A DNA stretch of 12,914 nt from Lactobacillaceae bacterium UBA639 (GCA_002299975.1 DBOT01000027.1:1-12914); one strand, 5' to 3'. Numbered from the stretch's first letter, positions 1-7,257 are shown. The notes: generated from the letters alone by a model not told the origin. Numbers and translations are program-made.

Positions 1-13
1 ATTTACATCTTTT

Positions 14-41
14 ATGATAACCTATTTTTATTTAAAGTCAA
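14..41 (-). promoter_or_regulatory. Leftward sigma-A promoter for a gene beyond the left edge
   Basis: Read on the minus strand, TTGACT (36-41) is followed after 16 bases by TATCAT (14-19), a good match to the -35/-10 consensus. Transcription would begin near position 7 and run out of the window, so the gene it serves cannot be seen. The operator-like element at 50-68 lies just upstream of its -35 box. Confidence 0.55.
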
Positions 42-49
42 CCTTTTCG

Positions 50-68
50 AAAATTGATACGGTCCAAT
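50..68. promoter_or_regulatory. Operator-like element with imperfect inverted repeat
   Basis: AAAATTGATAC (50-60) is followed directly by GGTCCAAT, so ATTGATAC/GGTCCAAT (53-68) forms an imperfect inverted repeat. The left half matches, with one change, AAAATTGGTAC at 2180-2190 in the gntR-ybaK intergenic region. The right half, read on the other strand, is ATTGGACC, close to ATTGGTCC at 2204-2211. HutC-type GntR regulators bind operators of this general kind, so this may be a second target of the regulator encoded at 1376-2107. That link is inferred from similarity only. Confidence 0.35.
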
Positions 69-149
69 TGATGATTTCTTTACTTTTTTAACTGGGTGTA
101 TCACTTCCCATTCCCCGTAAATTCACATTTTTAAGTCCATCGGTGGGCT

Positions 150-178
150 TTAATAAAAGTACGTAATAATGCTAAAAT
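150..178 (+). promoter_or_regulatory. Promoter of the acyltransferase gene
   Basis: An extended -10 element, TGCTAAAAT (170-178), is preceded after 17 bases by a weak -35 box, TTAATA (150-155). The predicted start of transcription near 185 leaves a short leader that still contains the AGAAAGG ribosome binding site at 193-199. Confidence 0.45.
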
Positions 179-209
179 CAACTTTAGACTAAAGAAAGGC
201 ATGATTATT

Positions 210-1322
210 GTGGAGCATTTAGGTTCAACTGGTAGGGCTGATATTGGTGATTTTGAGAAAATGTTTGCGGTCACCACGGTGATGATTCAATCAGTCATCA
301 CCTTTTTAATGCAGACCCAGCCGCCGATCGGTCAACAGTTCTTTTTGGGTGGTTTCTACGAATTAGCCAAGTTTAGCGCTTCCGCTTTCATCTTTGGGAT
401 CCTGTTCTCAACAATCCGAACCCACCCCCACGCGACCTGGCGTAATTATCCGCGCTTTATGCGAAACCGGTGGCACGTCCTGTTTGTTCCTTCGATCCTC
501 TGGACCACGGTCTACCTATTGTTTCTGCCCCAATTGCAGCAGCATGGTCACTACCATAACTGGACCAGTTTTGCCTGGCAGTTCATCAACGGCAACGCAG
601 CGCCCCACCTCTGGTACAACGTGATGATGCTTCAGTTCATTATCATCATGCCCTTCTTCTGGATGCTCGCCCGGTGGATCAATCACCGGTCTGGCCACGC
701 CCTGATCGCCTTTATTTTGGTGCTCATCTTTGAGCTCGGTTGGCACCTCACCTACGCACTCCGGGTATTTCACGGCCCAGAAGCCCAGCGTTGGTACCCG
801 CTCGACCGGGTCTTCCCCAGTTTCCTGATCTTTGCGACCGCGGGGACGGTGCTGTGGCAGTGTTACCCTAAGCTATCGGAAGTACTCAAGCAGCATTGGT
901 TGAGTCAAGTTGTCATCTGGCTAGCCCTCTTCTACTACGTCACCCTCAACTTCTTCAGTTACGGAATCCCTGTGCGGCTCACCAACGCCCCTTACTACCT
1001 GCCGTCGATGATCTTTTACAACCTGGCCACGATCGGGTTAATTGCGACCTTCGCATTGTACATGCAGAAGTATCGCAACCAGTGGCTCCCAATGGTTCAC
1101 TGGATTGCCCTCTATGCTCACCGGGCCTACCTTTCCCACGTCTTCTGGCTCTACTGGTGCTGGAAGTTATTGAATCCATTGCACCTGCCGCTCATGATCT
1201 TCTTCCCCCTGTTGATTCTCTTAACGGTGGGGTTAGCCTTTCTATCGGCATTTAGCTTCCACCTGATCTGGGTCAAGTTCAAGGACCTGCTGGGTATTCA
1301 TCGGCACCTGACAAATGGTTAA
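210..1322 (+). CDS. Polytopic membrane acyltransferase-3-type protein
   Basis: This is an integral membrane protein of about 370 residues with around ten hydrophobic helices, the usual size for the acyltransferase-3 family, which transfers acyl groups to cell-envelope sugars. Numbered from the upstream ATG at 201, family-like motifs are the basic, proline-containing stretch RFMRNRWHVLFVP (85-97), HLWYN followed by MLQF (136-146), and a late YLSH motif (310-313). The first helix (about 21-37) lacks the histidine and arginine that canonical members carry in helix 1, so this may be a divergent lactobacillar subgroup with altered or lost activity. Start choice: AGAAAGG (193-199) is only one base from the ATG at 201 but ten bases from an in-frame GTG at 210, the same spacing as in the dipeptidase gene at 2829, so GTG 210 is preferred. 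The gene stands alone. The substrate is unknown. Confidence 0.75.
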   Translation: MEHLGSTGRADIGDFEKMFAVTTVMIQSVITFLMQTQPPIGQQFFLGGFYELAKFSASAFIFGILFSTIRTHPHATWRNYPRFMRNRWHVLFVPSILWTTVYLLFLPQLQQHGHYHNWTSFAWQFINGNAAPHLWYNVMMLQFIIIMPFFWMLARWINHRSGHALIAFILVLIFELGWHLTYALRVFHGPEAQRWYPLDRVFPSFLIFATAGTVLWQCYPKLSEVLKQHWLSQVVIWLALFYYVTLNFFSYGIPVRLTNAPYYLPSMIFYNLATIGLIATFALYMQKYRNQWLPMVHWIALYAHRAYLSHVFWLYWCWKLLNPLHLPLMIFFPLLILLTVGLAFLSAFSFHLIWVKFKDLLGIHRHLTNG

Positions 1323-1325
1323 TAA

Positions 1326-1367
1326 AAAACGTCTCCCGCGCTCATACCGAGCCATGGGAGACGTTTT
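1326..1367. terminator. Bidirectional intrinsic terminator
   Basis: AAAACGTCTCCC (1326-1337) pairs perfectly with GGGAGACGTTTT (1356-1367), and a second inner pairing GCTC/GAGC extends the hairpin. A-runs and T-runs flank the stem on both sides, so it can end transcription of both the acyltransferase gene and the convergent regulator gene. Confidence 0.9.
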
Positions 1368-1375
1368 ATCATATA

Positions 1376-2107
1376 CTAGCGTTCCTGATCCAGGTTAACG
1401 AAGGTGCTGTACTTCATGTACTGGTAGTGAATCCGCATGTTGGAAACTTCAAACGGCGTCCCATCATCGAGGAAGAAGACCCCGCCCATCAGGCCAACCG
1501 GCTCCGTGGCTTTCAGTCCCAACAGGCGCTGGTCATTTTCATCTGATGGGGCCACGCTGATGGTCATGAACGACTTGGTAACCCGCTTACCCTTGCTCTC
1601 CTCCAGATAGTTGAAGATTGAGCTATCAACGATGGCTGGCGAAAGGGTTGGAATGATCTTGATCGGAATAAAACCCGTCTCGATCATGAAGGGCTGCTGG
1701 TCAATCAGCCGTAGCCGTTTGATTTGGTAGACAAAATCATTATCATTAAGGAAGAGCTCCTCCTGAACATCAGGATTAGCCGGCACCACTTGATAGTCAA
1801 GCAGCTTGATGCTTTGCTTTTTACCATCAAGTTGGAAGCTATCCGTGACCCCCAGGTTGCTCCCCTCATAATGAAAGAGGGATTGATTTTTCAGATACAG
1901 TGGATTGATGAAGGTTCCCGATCCCCGCTTTTTGAAAATGATCCCCTGCTGAGCAAGGACCCCTAGTGCCCGCTTAATTGAGCTTCGGCTAACCCCGTAG
2001 TCCTCACTGAGGGTACGCTCATCCGGGAGCCGCATCCCTGGATACTGATTTTTCAGGATTTTTTGTTTTATATCACGCATCACGGAGCGATATACTAAAT
2101 CTGCCAT
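1376..2107 (-). CDS. GntR-family (HutC subfamily) transcriptional regulator
   Basis: This is a 243-residue DNA-binding repressor-type protein. Residues 3-68 form the winged helix-turn-helix of GntR proteins (LPDERTLSEDYGVSRSSIKR, then the wing QQGIIFKKRGSGTFI). Residues from about 90 to 235 match a UTRA effector domain of the HutC subfamily, which typically senses a small ligand such as a sugar phosphate or amino-acid derivative. The start at 2107 is chosen because GAGGAG (2116-2121) sits at normal spacing and the family-typical sequence begins there; a start at 2128 would add seven unrelated residues and ignore that site. It diverges from ybaK, and its promoter region carries two AAATTGGT-type repeats, suggesting autoregulation and control of the divergent gene. 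The ligand is not identifiable from sequence. Confidence 0.92.
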   Translation of the reverse strand: MADLVYRSVMRDIKQKILKNQYPGMRLPDERTLSEDYGVSRSSIKRALGVLAQQGIIFKKRGSGTFINPLYLKNQSLFHYEGSNLGVTDSFQLDGKKQSIKLLDYQVVPANPDVQEELFLNDNDFVYQIKRLRLIDQQPFMIETGFIPIKIIPTLSPAIVDSSIFNYLEESKGKRVTKSFMTISVAPSDENDQRLLGLKATEPVGLMGGVFFLDDGTPFEVSNMRIHYQYMKYSTFVNLDQER

Positions 2108-2139
2108 GTAATTAACTCCTCGGACCATATAGATTACTT

Positions 2140-2169
2140 TTAACGATTAACTTCACTTTCCAGTATAAC
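2140..2169 (+). promoter_or_regulatory. Candidate promoter of ybaK
   Basis: TTAACG (2140-2145) and TATAAC (2164-2169) are separated by 18 bases. The -10 box uses the same base pairs as the divergent -10 of the GntR gene (2162-2167), so only one promoter could be occupied at a time. Both operator-like repeats lie downstream of it, in position to repress. The match to consensus is only moderate. Confidence 0.35.
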
Positions 2170-2170
2170 A
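2162..2170 (-). promoter_or_regulatory. Extended -10 promoter of the GntR gene
   Basis: On the minus strand TGTTATACT (2170 to 2162) is an extended -10 element. No good -35 box lies upstream; instead that position is occupied by the operator-like repeat at 2178-2190, so a bound regulator would block polymerase. Confidence 0.45.
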
Positions 2171-2177
2171 GAACCTG

Positions 2178-2211
2178 CCAAAATTGGTACCTTATCGCTA
2201 AAAATTGGTCC
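2178..2211. promoter_or_regulatory. Two direct operator-like repeats between gntR and ybaK
   Basis: AAAATTGGTAC (2180-2190) and AAAATTGGTCC (2201-2211) are direct repeats exactly 21 bases apart, two turns of the helix, which places them on the same DNA face. The first is also part of a small inverted repeat, CCAAAATTGG (2178-2187). Their place between a GntR gene and its divergent neighbour makes them the natural binding sites of that regulator. A third copy is at 50-60. Confidence 0.45.
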
Positions 2212-2246
2212 GTTCCAGAAATAAAAATGAAAGGACTCAGTGCCAA

Positions 2247-2753
2247 ATGAGTAAGAAAAACAAGAAGAGTAAGTTAAAGAAGACCCAGGTTGAACAGATC
2301 CTGGATAAGAACCATATCGCCTATGAGCAAAAGGAATTCCCTACCCACCAGGATGGCGATGTCCGGACAATGACCGTGGATCACACCGGGATTGACGAGC
2401 ACAACATCTACAAAACCCTTGTCCTGTCTGGACCGACCACGGGTCCATTGGTCGGCGTCGTTCCGATCGATACCCACCTCGACGAAAAGAAGCTGGCCAA
2501 GGTTTCCGGTAACAAGAAGGTCGACATGGTGCCGCTCAAGAACCTGCTGAAGACGACCGGTTACGTTCACGGCGCCAACACACCGGTCGGGATCTACGAG
2601 AAGCACCACTACCCGATCTTCATCGATAACGCCGCCCAGGAACAGGGGGACATCTACGTTTCCTCCGGTAAGATTGGCCGTTCCGTGAAGGTCAATGCTC
2701 AGGACCTGGCCAACCTGGTTCACGCCAAGTTCGCTGACCTGGAGCAGCAGTGA
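2247..2753 (+). CDS. ybaK: YbaK/EbsC-family aminoacyl-tRNA deacylase
   Basis: This 168-residue cytosolic protein belongs to the YbaK/EbsC family, which hydrolyses misacylated tRNA, classically Cys-tRNA(Pro). Seen in the sequence: a lysine-rich N-terminal extension (residues 2-12), the YKTLVL strand with the conserved catalytic-type lysine (K56), and the substrate loop HGANTPVGI (108-116), which corresponds to the glycine-rich GxxSPxG loop of the family. The start at ATG 2247 is preferred, with GAAAGGA (2229-2235) eleven bases upstream; an in-frame TTG at 2205 would lie inside the operator repeats. A seven-codon open frame at 2227-2250 overlaps the start as ATGA. Promoter-like elements separate it from the dipeptidase gene, so the two may be transcribed independently. 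Family is confident; the exact tRNA substrate is not. Confidence 0.9.
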   Translation: MSKKNKKSKLKKTQVEQILDKNHIAYEQKEFPTHQDGDVRTMTVDHTGIDEHNIYKTLVLSGPTTGPLVGVVPIDTHLDEKKLAKVSGNKKVDMVPLKNLLKTTGYVHGANTPVGIYEKHHYPIFIDNAAQEQGDIYVSSGKIGRSVKVNAQDLANLVHAKFADLEQQ

Positions 2754-2758
2754 TTAGA

Positions 2759-2792
2759 TTGACCGCTAATTAATAGACGCTTAAAATATAAT
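2759..2792 (+). promoter_or_regulatory. Promoter of the dipeptidase gene
   Basis: TTGACC (2759-2764) is followed after 17 bases by TAAAAT (2782-2787), with an overlapping perfect TATAAT at 2787-2792. It lies just after the ybaK stop codon, so the dipeptidase gene can be transcribed on its own. Confidence 0.65.
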
Positions 2793-2828
2793 TTGTAACT
2801 TAAGATTTTTTAGAAAGGTTCTGACGAA

Positions 2829-4262
2829 ATGAAGAAAAACCTGTCCGCCTGCACGACGGTGTTAGTCGGTAAGGACGCTACCATCGATGGTTCCACCATG
2901 GCCGCCCGGAACGATGATACTTTTGGTCCCCTTAACCCAATGAAGCTAGTTGCCTACCCGGCATACCATAACCACCCCAACCAGGTGAAGGCTTACCTGA
3001 ACAAGTGCGTGGTTGACCGGCCGGCTGATGGCTACCGCTACCAAGGAACGCCAAACATTGACTACGTTCACGAAGGGGTCTTCGACGAAAGTGGTTTTAA
3101 CGAGAAGAACGTCGGCATGAGTGCCACGGAAAGTGTCTACGCTAACGAGCGGGTCCTTGCCTGCGATCCACTGAACACGGAGAGTGGAATCAACGAAGAC
3201 CTGATCGTTGCCGCTACCTTACCATTCATTGACAGTGCCAAGGATGGAGTTCGCTACCTCGGTAAACTGATCAAGAAGTACGGTTCCGCTGAAGGTAACG
3301 GGGTCATCTTCTCTGACAAGAATGACATCTGGTACATGGAAATCGTCACCGGTCACCACTGGGTTGCTGAACGAATTCCGGACGACGCCTACGCAGTCAC
3401 CGGTAACCGGATTGCCATCCAGCAAGTTGACTTTGATGACACCGACAACTTCATGTGGTCAGAGGGTATCCAAGAGTTTGTTGAATCCAACCACCTTAAC
3501 CCCGACAAGCATGGTTGGGACTTCCGCCACATCTTCGGAACCGCGGACGTTTTCGATCAACACTACAACACGCCACGTCAATGGTTCGGTCACAAGCTGC
3601 TTAACCCAAGCGTTGACCAGGATCCCCTGGACTTCGACCTGCCATTCATCATGCGGACTGATCACAAAATTGCTTTGGAAGATGTTGAGAAGGTCCTCAG
3701 CAGCCACTACCAAGGCACTCCTTATGATCCACTGGGCCACGGCACGGATGAAGAAAAGCACCTCTTCCGGCCAATCTCCCTTAACCGGACCCAGAACTCC
3801 CACGTTCTCCAGGTTCGTCCTGACCTCCCAGAGGCAGCATCTACCATCCTGTGGATGAGCTTCGGGGTGCCAACCTTCACTCCATACGTACCGTTCTTCG
3901 GTAACGCGGATGATATCGACATTTCCTACCGGGAAACCCCAATGAAGCTCGACATGAACCTGAAGAGTGCTTACTGGATGTACCGGGCCCTGTCAATGAT
4001 CGTGGAATCCCACCACGCCGAATTCTCCAAGGAAGACCTGGACTACCTCAAGGATGCGCGTGAATATCTCTACCGGTGGGTCAACCAAACCGCTCCGCAG
4101 GTCGAAGGAATGGACGCCAAGCAGGCCAGTGAGTTTCTGAGCACGGAATCTCACAAGATGGTCGCTGAGATGGCCAAGCGGACCAAGGCTTTGATGGCTC
4201 AATTGATCATGCACGGGCTGGAGCTCTCTAAGCTGACCTTCATTATGGATAAGAACCTTTAA
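2829..4262 (+). CDS. pepD: C69-family dipeptidase (PepD type)
   Basis: This is a 477-residue peptidase of family C69, an Ntn-fold cysteine hydrolase that cleaves a broad range of dipeptides in the cytosol and supplies amino acids from imported peptides. The N-terminal block ACTTVLVG followed by DGSTMAARNDD holds the predicted nucleophile, C8, and the usual conserved Asp/Arg/Asn residues. Further family blocks are NVGMSATESVYANERVL, GINEDLIVAATLPF and YMEIVTGHHWVAERIPD. The length matches PepD/PepDA proteins of lactobacilli and there is no signal peptide. AGAAAGG (2812-2818) lies ten bases before the ATG. It has its own promoter upstream and a strong terminator downstream, so it is probably monocistronic. 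Paralogues are common in lactobacilli, so a more exact name such as pepDA is not assigned. Confidence 0.95.
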   Translation: MKKNLSACTTVLVGKDATIDGSTMAARNDDTFGPLNPMKLVAYPAYHNHPNQVKAYLNKCVVDRPADGYRYQGTPNIDYVHEGVFDESGFNEKNVGMSATESVYANERVLACDPLNTESGINEDLIVAATLPFIDSAKDGVRYLGKLIKKYGSAEGNGVIFSDKNDIWYMEIVTGHHWVAERIPDDAYAVTGNRIAIQQVDFDDTDNFMWSEGIQEFVESNHLNPDKHGWDFRHIFGTADVFDQHYNTPRQWFGHKLLNPSVDQDPLDFDLPFIMRTDHKIALEDVEKVLSSHYQGTPYDPLGHGTDEEKHLFRPISLNRTQNSHVLQVRPDLPEAASTILWMSFGVPTFTPYVPFFGNADDIDISYRETPMKLDMNLKSAYWMYRALSMIVESHHAEFSKEDLDYLKDAREYLYRWVNQTAPQVEGMDAKQASEFLSTESHKMVAEMAKRTKALMAQLIMHGLELSKLTFIMDKNL

Positions 4263-4281
4263 TTACTAAATTTAATTATAG

Positions 4282-4319
4282 AAAAGCTCTGTACGGAATT
4301 TCGCGCACAGAGCTTTTTT
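4282..4319. terminator. Bidirectional intrinsic terminator
   Basis: AAAAGCTCTGT (4282-4292) pairs perfectly with ACAGAGCTTTT (4307-4317), with a 14-base loop and a T-run on the plus strand. The A-run on the left gives a T-run on the minus strand, so it serves both the dipeptidase gene and the convergent membrane protein gene. Confidence 0.9.
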
Positions 4320-4326
4320 AGTAAAT

Positions 4327-5217
4327 TCATAATGCTAAGACCAGGCCGATCATCATGCCAACCCAGCACAGTGCCCCCACCGCAACAAACCAATTTTCGT
4401 GATTGGCCGCGTGCCCGTAACGAAAGTCGTTATGGTAACGTTGGCAGGCAGCGATTACCATGGCACCAATTCCTAGGAAAATCCCGGCACATCCCCAGCA
4501 GATGCTCAATCGACTGAGAACGTCCTGCATCCACCGCTGATAACAGCTAATGATCCCCAGAAGGATGCTTGAAAACAGGGCCGCTAGCTCTGCCCCCACT
4601 AACATGTTATAGAGGGCACTCCGTTTGGCCAGTACGGTTACCATGAGCCGAGGAAGTTGCCAGAAATAGGCCACCTGAATCAAGACCACCATGACCGTCG
4701 CCAGCAACCATCCCCATTGGGTACAGCTGTTGAAGAACAGGGGGATGGCCATCGCCATAATAGCCAGGGTGCTCGATCCAAGCCACAACGGCAGACGGTC
4801 TGGCGCCTGGTTAACCCGGTCCACAAAATAATTACCCAGGCTGGCCAAGGCAAAAGCCAGCACCAGTAGGAGGATTGCCAAGGGTGAAAACTGGCGGGGA
4901 AACAGGACTATTGCCGGCTTTCCCCAGACCAACACAATCGTACAGATCAGGACCAGGGCATGAACGATCGCCAGGCCCCGGTTTCGCCCAGCATCAAGCC
5001 CGGGAACATACCGATAAATCAGCAATTGGTTGTAGGCCCCGGCCACGACCCAACACAGTCCTAGCATCAACGCTAATTCTACCTGGTTCTCACGCGGCGC
5101 GGTAATCGTCAGTTGGCATCCCTCAAGCATCCGAGCCAAACTCCAGTAGCCAGCACCCCATACTAACGGGAACTGTGGTGTTAAGATCAATGGCTGGCGC
5201 GGCCAATTATCCGGCAC
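4327..5217 (-). CDS. Unrecognised polytopic membrane protein, about eight helices
   Basis: I do not recognise the family. The product is about 296 residues (299 from an upstream GTG). Numbered from that upstream start, hydrophobic helices lie near 50-71, 84-102, 114-133, 148-166, 171-190, 207-228, 241-260 and 279-298, preceded by a cytosolic or amphipathic stretch of some 45 residues rich in proline and tryptophan. Polar loops are short and no catalytic or binding motif stands out; a histidine-rich loop (265-276, with H265, H272 and H276) precedes the last helix. It has no permease-type or kinase-type signature. Start: AGAGGA (5228-5233) is one base from GTG 5226 but ten from GTG 5217, so the latter is preferred. 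It stands alone, convergent with the dipeptidase gene and divergent from the isomerase gene. Coding status is supported by length, ribosome binding site and flanking terminator. Confidence 0.75.
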   Translation of the reverse strand: MPDNWPRQPLILTPQFPLVWGAGYWSLARMLEGCQLTITAPRENQVELALMLGLCWVVAGAYNQLLIYRYVPGLDAGRNRGLAIVHALVLICTIVLVWGKPAIVLFPRQFSPLAILLLVLAFALASLGNYFVDRVNQAPDRLPLWLGSSTLAIMAMAIPLFFNSCTQWGWLLATVMVVLIQVAYFWQLPRLMVTVLAKRSALYNMLVGAELAALFSSILLGIISCYQRWMQDVLSRLSICWGCAGIFLGIGAMVIAACQRYHNDFRYGHAANHENWFVAVGALCWVGMMIGLVLAL

Positions 5218-5249
5218 GATTTTCACTTCCTCTCAATTTCACAAACATA

Positions 5250-5258
5250 ATCTTACCA
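5250..5258 (-). promoter_or_regulatory. Extended -10 promoter of the membrane protein gene
   Basis: On the minus strand TGGTAAGAT (5258 to 5250) is an extended -10 element; no convincing -35 box is visible. The leader to the GTG start would be about 25 bases and contains the ribosome binding site. Confidence 0.35.
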
Positions 5259-5268
5259 CACTAAAATC

Positions 5269-5277
5269 TGCTATTAT
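5269..5277 (+). promoter_or_regulatory. Extended -10 promoter of the isomerase-transporter operon
   Basis: TGCTATTAT (5269-5277) is an extended -10 element without a good -35 box. It is the only promoter-like signal before the isomerase gene and lies back to back with the promoter of the divergent membrane protein gene. Confidence 0.4.
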
Positions 5278-5315
5278 TGAGATAAGTAATCTTTAACGAA
5301 GGAGTCCTATTAACA

Positions 5316-6149
5316 ATGTATCAACCAATTCTCGGTCTCAAGGGTAGCAGCGATCGCGTGCAGATTGATGACCGCCTGCAGTATCAGCCAACGGTCTACG
5401 AATTTTACACTGCAGCCAGTGACTTCACCACTGATGGTTACAAGCGACTCTATGATGCCATACAGTACGTGCAATCACGAGGGATCTCCCAGATTGTCCT
5501 CCACCACCCGATGAAATTCGAAAATTACCACTCTGACGTTGTGGCTCCAGAAAAGTACTATCCGGGTCTCTACCGGTTTATTGAAACGACTACTGAACAG
5601 TTAATCCGCTTAGGGCACGACCTCAACGTTCAAGTCCTAGTCCACGGTGGATACTCCGGAGCTGAAGTCCAGCACATGGTCGACCTCTACCCTAGTGTCG
5701 AAGCTGCCCGCCAAGCAGTATACGATCGGCTGGACCGTTTTAAAGATGAGGGCGGTAACCAGATCATGTTTGAAAATTCCATCGCCCCGGTCTTTGCCTA
5801 CGGACACCCGGACCAGGAAGATGAAATTCTGGCCCATCACTACCGGCTGGCCTTTGACACCTCGCACTGCTTCATCGAGCTCCACGGTGACAATGCCGGC
5901 CTCCAGCGCTCACTGAAGCACCTGGCACCGGATGTTGTTCACTACCACCTGGTGGACTCACTGGGGCAAACTCACGATAGCCTCCAATTAGGCACCGGGA
6001 AGATTGACTGGGCAAAAGTTCTGCCCCTGCTCAATCCAAACGCCACCAGCATCTACGAGATCAACCTGAAGGATCAAAACAATTGTGCCGAGCAAATGGC
6101 TAGTCACCGCTACCTGATGGGAATCTATCACCAATTAAAGGAGGAATAA
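5316..6149 (+). CDS. Sugar-phosphate isomerase/epimerase-like TIM-barrel protein
   Basis: This 277-residue cytosolic protein has the xylose-isomerase-like TIM-barrel pattern shared by sugar-phosphate isomerases/epimerases and AP endonuclease family 2. Strand-end polar residues fit a divalent metal site: HHP (63-65), HGGY (110-113), MFEN with E153, AFDTSH with D181 and H184, HYH with H211, and YEI with E248. The stretch VDSLGQTHDSLQLGTGKIDW (213-232) resembles the Dx(x)GxGxxDW feature common in this superfamily. GAAGGAG (5298-5304) precedes the ATG by eleven bases. The next gene, an AI-2E-family transporter, begins one base after its stop and its ribosome binding site lies inside this gene, so the two are co-transcribed and probably translationally coupled. 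Fold is confident; substrate is unknown. A nuclease role is less likely in this context. Confidence 0.85.
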   Translation: MYQPILGLKGSSDRVQIDDRLQYQPTVYEFYTAASDFTTDGYKRLYDAIQYVQSRGISQIVLHHPMKFENYHSDVVAPEKYYPGLYRFIETTTEQLIRLGHDLNVQVLVHGGYSGAEVQHMVDLYPSVEAARQAVYDRLDRFKDEGGNQIMFENSIAPVFAYGHPDQEDEILAHHYRLAFDTSHCFIELHGDNAGLQRSLKHLAPDVVHYHLVDSLGQTHDSLQLGTGKIDWAKVLPLLNPNATSIYEINLKDQNNCAEQMASHRYLMGIYHQLKEE

Positions 6150-6150
6150 T

Positions 6151-7257
6151 TTGAAAATCCATATTCATCGTCGCCACCTCTCCCTCGTCTTGGCCTTCTT
6201 TCTCCTCTTCCTGGCAATTACCTACTGGGGAGCCGTCGCTAAGTTCTTAAAGACCATCTTGGGTGCAGCCATGCCCCTCTTGATCGGGTGTGTAGTTGCC
6301 TACATCGTCAACCTCCTTCTCCGCCAGTATGAGCACCTCTACTTGCGTCTCTTTCCTGGTCCCAAGGCACGCCGTTTCAAGCGGGCCGTCAGCATTGTCC
6401 TATCATACCTGTCGATCATTATCATCGTCGCCCTGGTCATTCGCCTGGTGATTCCTGAGATTGTCAGCTGTGTCAGACTCCTGATCTCCAACCACAGCCG
6501 GGTTATCAACCGTCTAATCAGCACCATCCAGGAGAACAGCAGCTTCAAGGACTTCTGGAAGAGTTTCGATCCCAAGCACTTTAATTGGAACAAGATTGGC
6601 AAGTACATCGGCTACGGGTTCGGCGGGACCATGAAGACCGTCATGTCCCCCGCCAGTTCGATTGTCTCCGCCACAACAACTGCGGTGGTTGCCTTCTTCT
6701 TCTCGATCTACCTCCTGATTTATAAGGAGATGCTGGCCCGGCAGTTCCACAAGGTGATGGATACCTACTTCAGCAAGATCAAGGACCCGGTCATGCACGT
6801 CATCAAGACCTTCGACGATAGCTACAGCAACTACATCGTCGGCCAGTGCAAGGACGCTGCTATCCTGGGGGTGGCCTGCTTTATCGGAATGAAGCTCCTC
6901 GGGATCCCTTATGCCTCCATGATCGGGGTCGTCACCTTCTTCGGTGCTCTGATTCCGATCATCGGGGCCATTCTAGGGGCCAGTGTGGGGGTCGTCCTGA
7001 TCTTTGCCGTGTCCCCGTTTAAAGCCCTGGTCTTCTTGATCTTCATCATCGTCCTCCAACAGTTTGATAACCGGGTTACCTATCCCCTGGTTGTCGGCAA
7101 GAGTATCGGCCTACCCAGTGTTTGGGTATTCGCCGCCGTCATCGTCGGTGGGGGAATCTCCGGTATTTTGGGGATGATGCTCACCGTGCCATTGTTTGCT
7201 GCAATCTACAAACTGGTGGCCGAAGATGTTCAACGGCGCCATCCAAAAGTTAATTAA
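6151..7257 (+). CDS. AI-2E-family transporter (membrane permease)
   Basis: This is a 368-residue integral membrane protein of the AI-2E (PerM/YdiK/TqsA) family, proposed exporters or antiporters of small molecules; the autoinducer-2 link holds for only some members. Helices are seen near 10-28, 36-56, 80-102, 170-192, 236-256, 259-287, 290-304 and 322-356, with a large soluble loop between about 105 and 165. Family features are FFGALIPIIGAILGA (263-277), the QQFDNRVTYPLVVGKSIGLP block (303-322) and a glycine-rich GGGISGILG segment followed by a proline-containing last helix. It starts with TTG at 6151; a near-perfect AAAGGAGG (6137-6144) lies six bases upstream, inside the isomerase gene. It ends at a strong terminator. 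The substrate is not known; the coupling to a sugar-phosphate-type enzyme is the only clue. Confidence 0.92.
   Translation: MKIHIHRRHLSLVLAFFLLFLAITYWGAVAKFLKTILGAAMPLLIGCVVAYIVNLLLRQYEHLYLRLFPGPKARRFKRAVSIVLSYLSIIIIVALVIRLVIPEIVSCVRLLISNHSRVINRLISTIQENSSFKDFWKSFDPKHFNWNKIGKYIGYGFGGTMKTVMSPASSIVSATTTAVVAFFFSIYLLIYKEMLARQFHKVMDTYFSKIKDPVMHVIKTFDDSYSNYIVGQCKDAAILGVACFIGMKLLGIPYASMIGVVTFFGALIPIIGAILGASVGVVLIFAVSPFKALVFLIFIIVLQQFDNRVTYPLVVGKSIGLPSVWVFAAVIVGGGISGILGMMLTVPLFAAIYKLVAEDVQRRHPKVN

Noticed and set aside
2205..2246. TTG start for ybaK at 2205
   Set aside because: It would lie inside the operator repeat and has no ribosome binding site; the family-like sequence begins after 2247.
2274..2723. 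Minus-strand open frame of 149 codons opposite ybaK
   Set aside because: Composition follows the third codon positions of ybaK; there is no ribosome binding site or family match.
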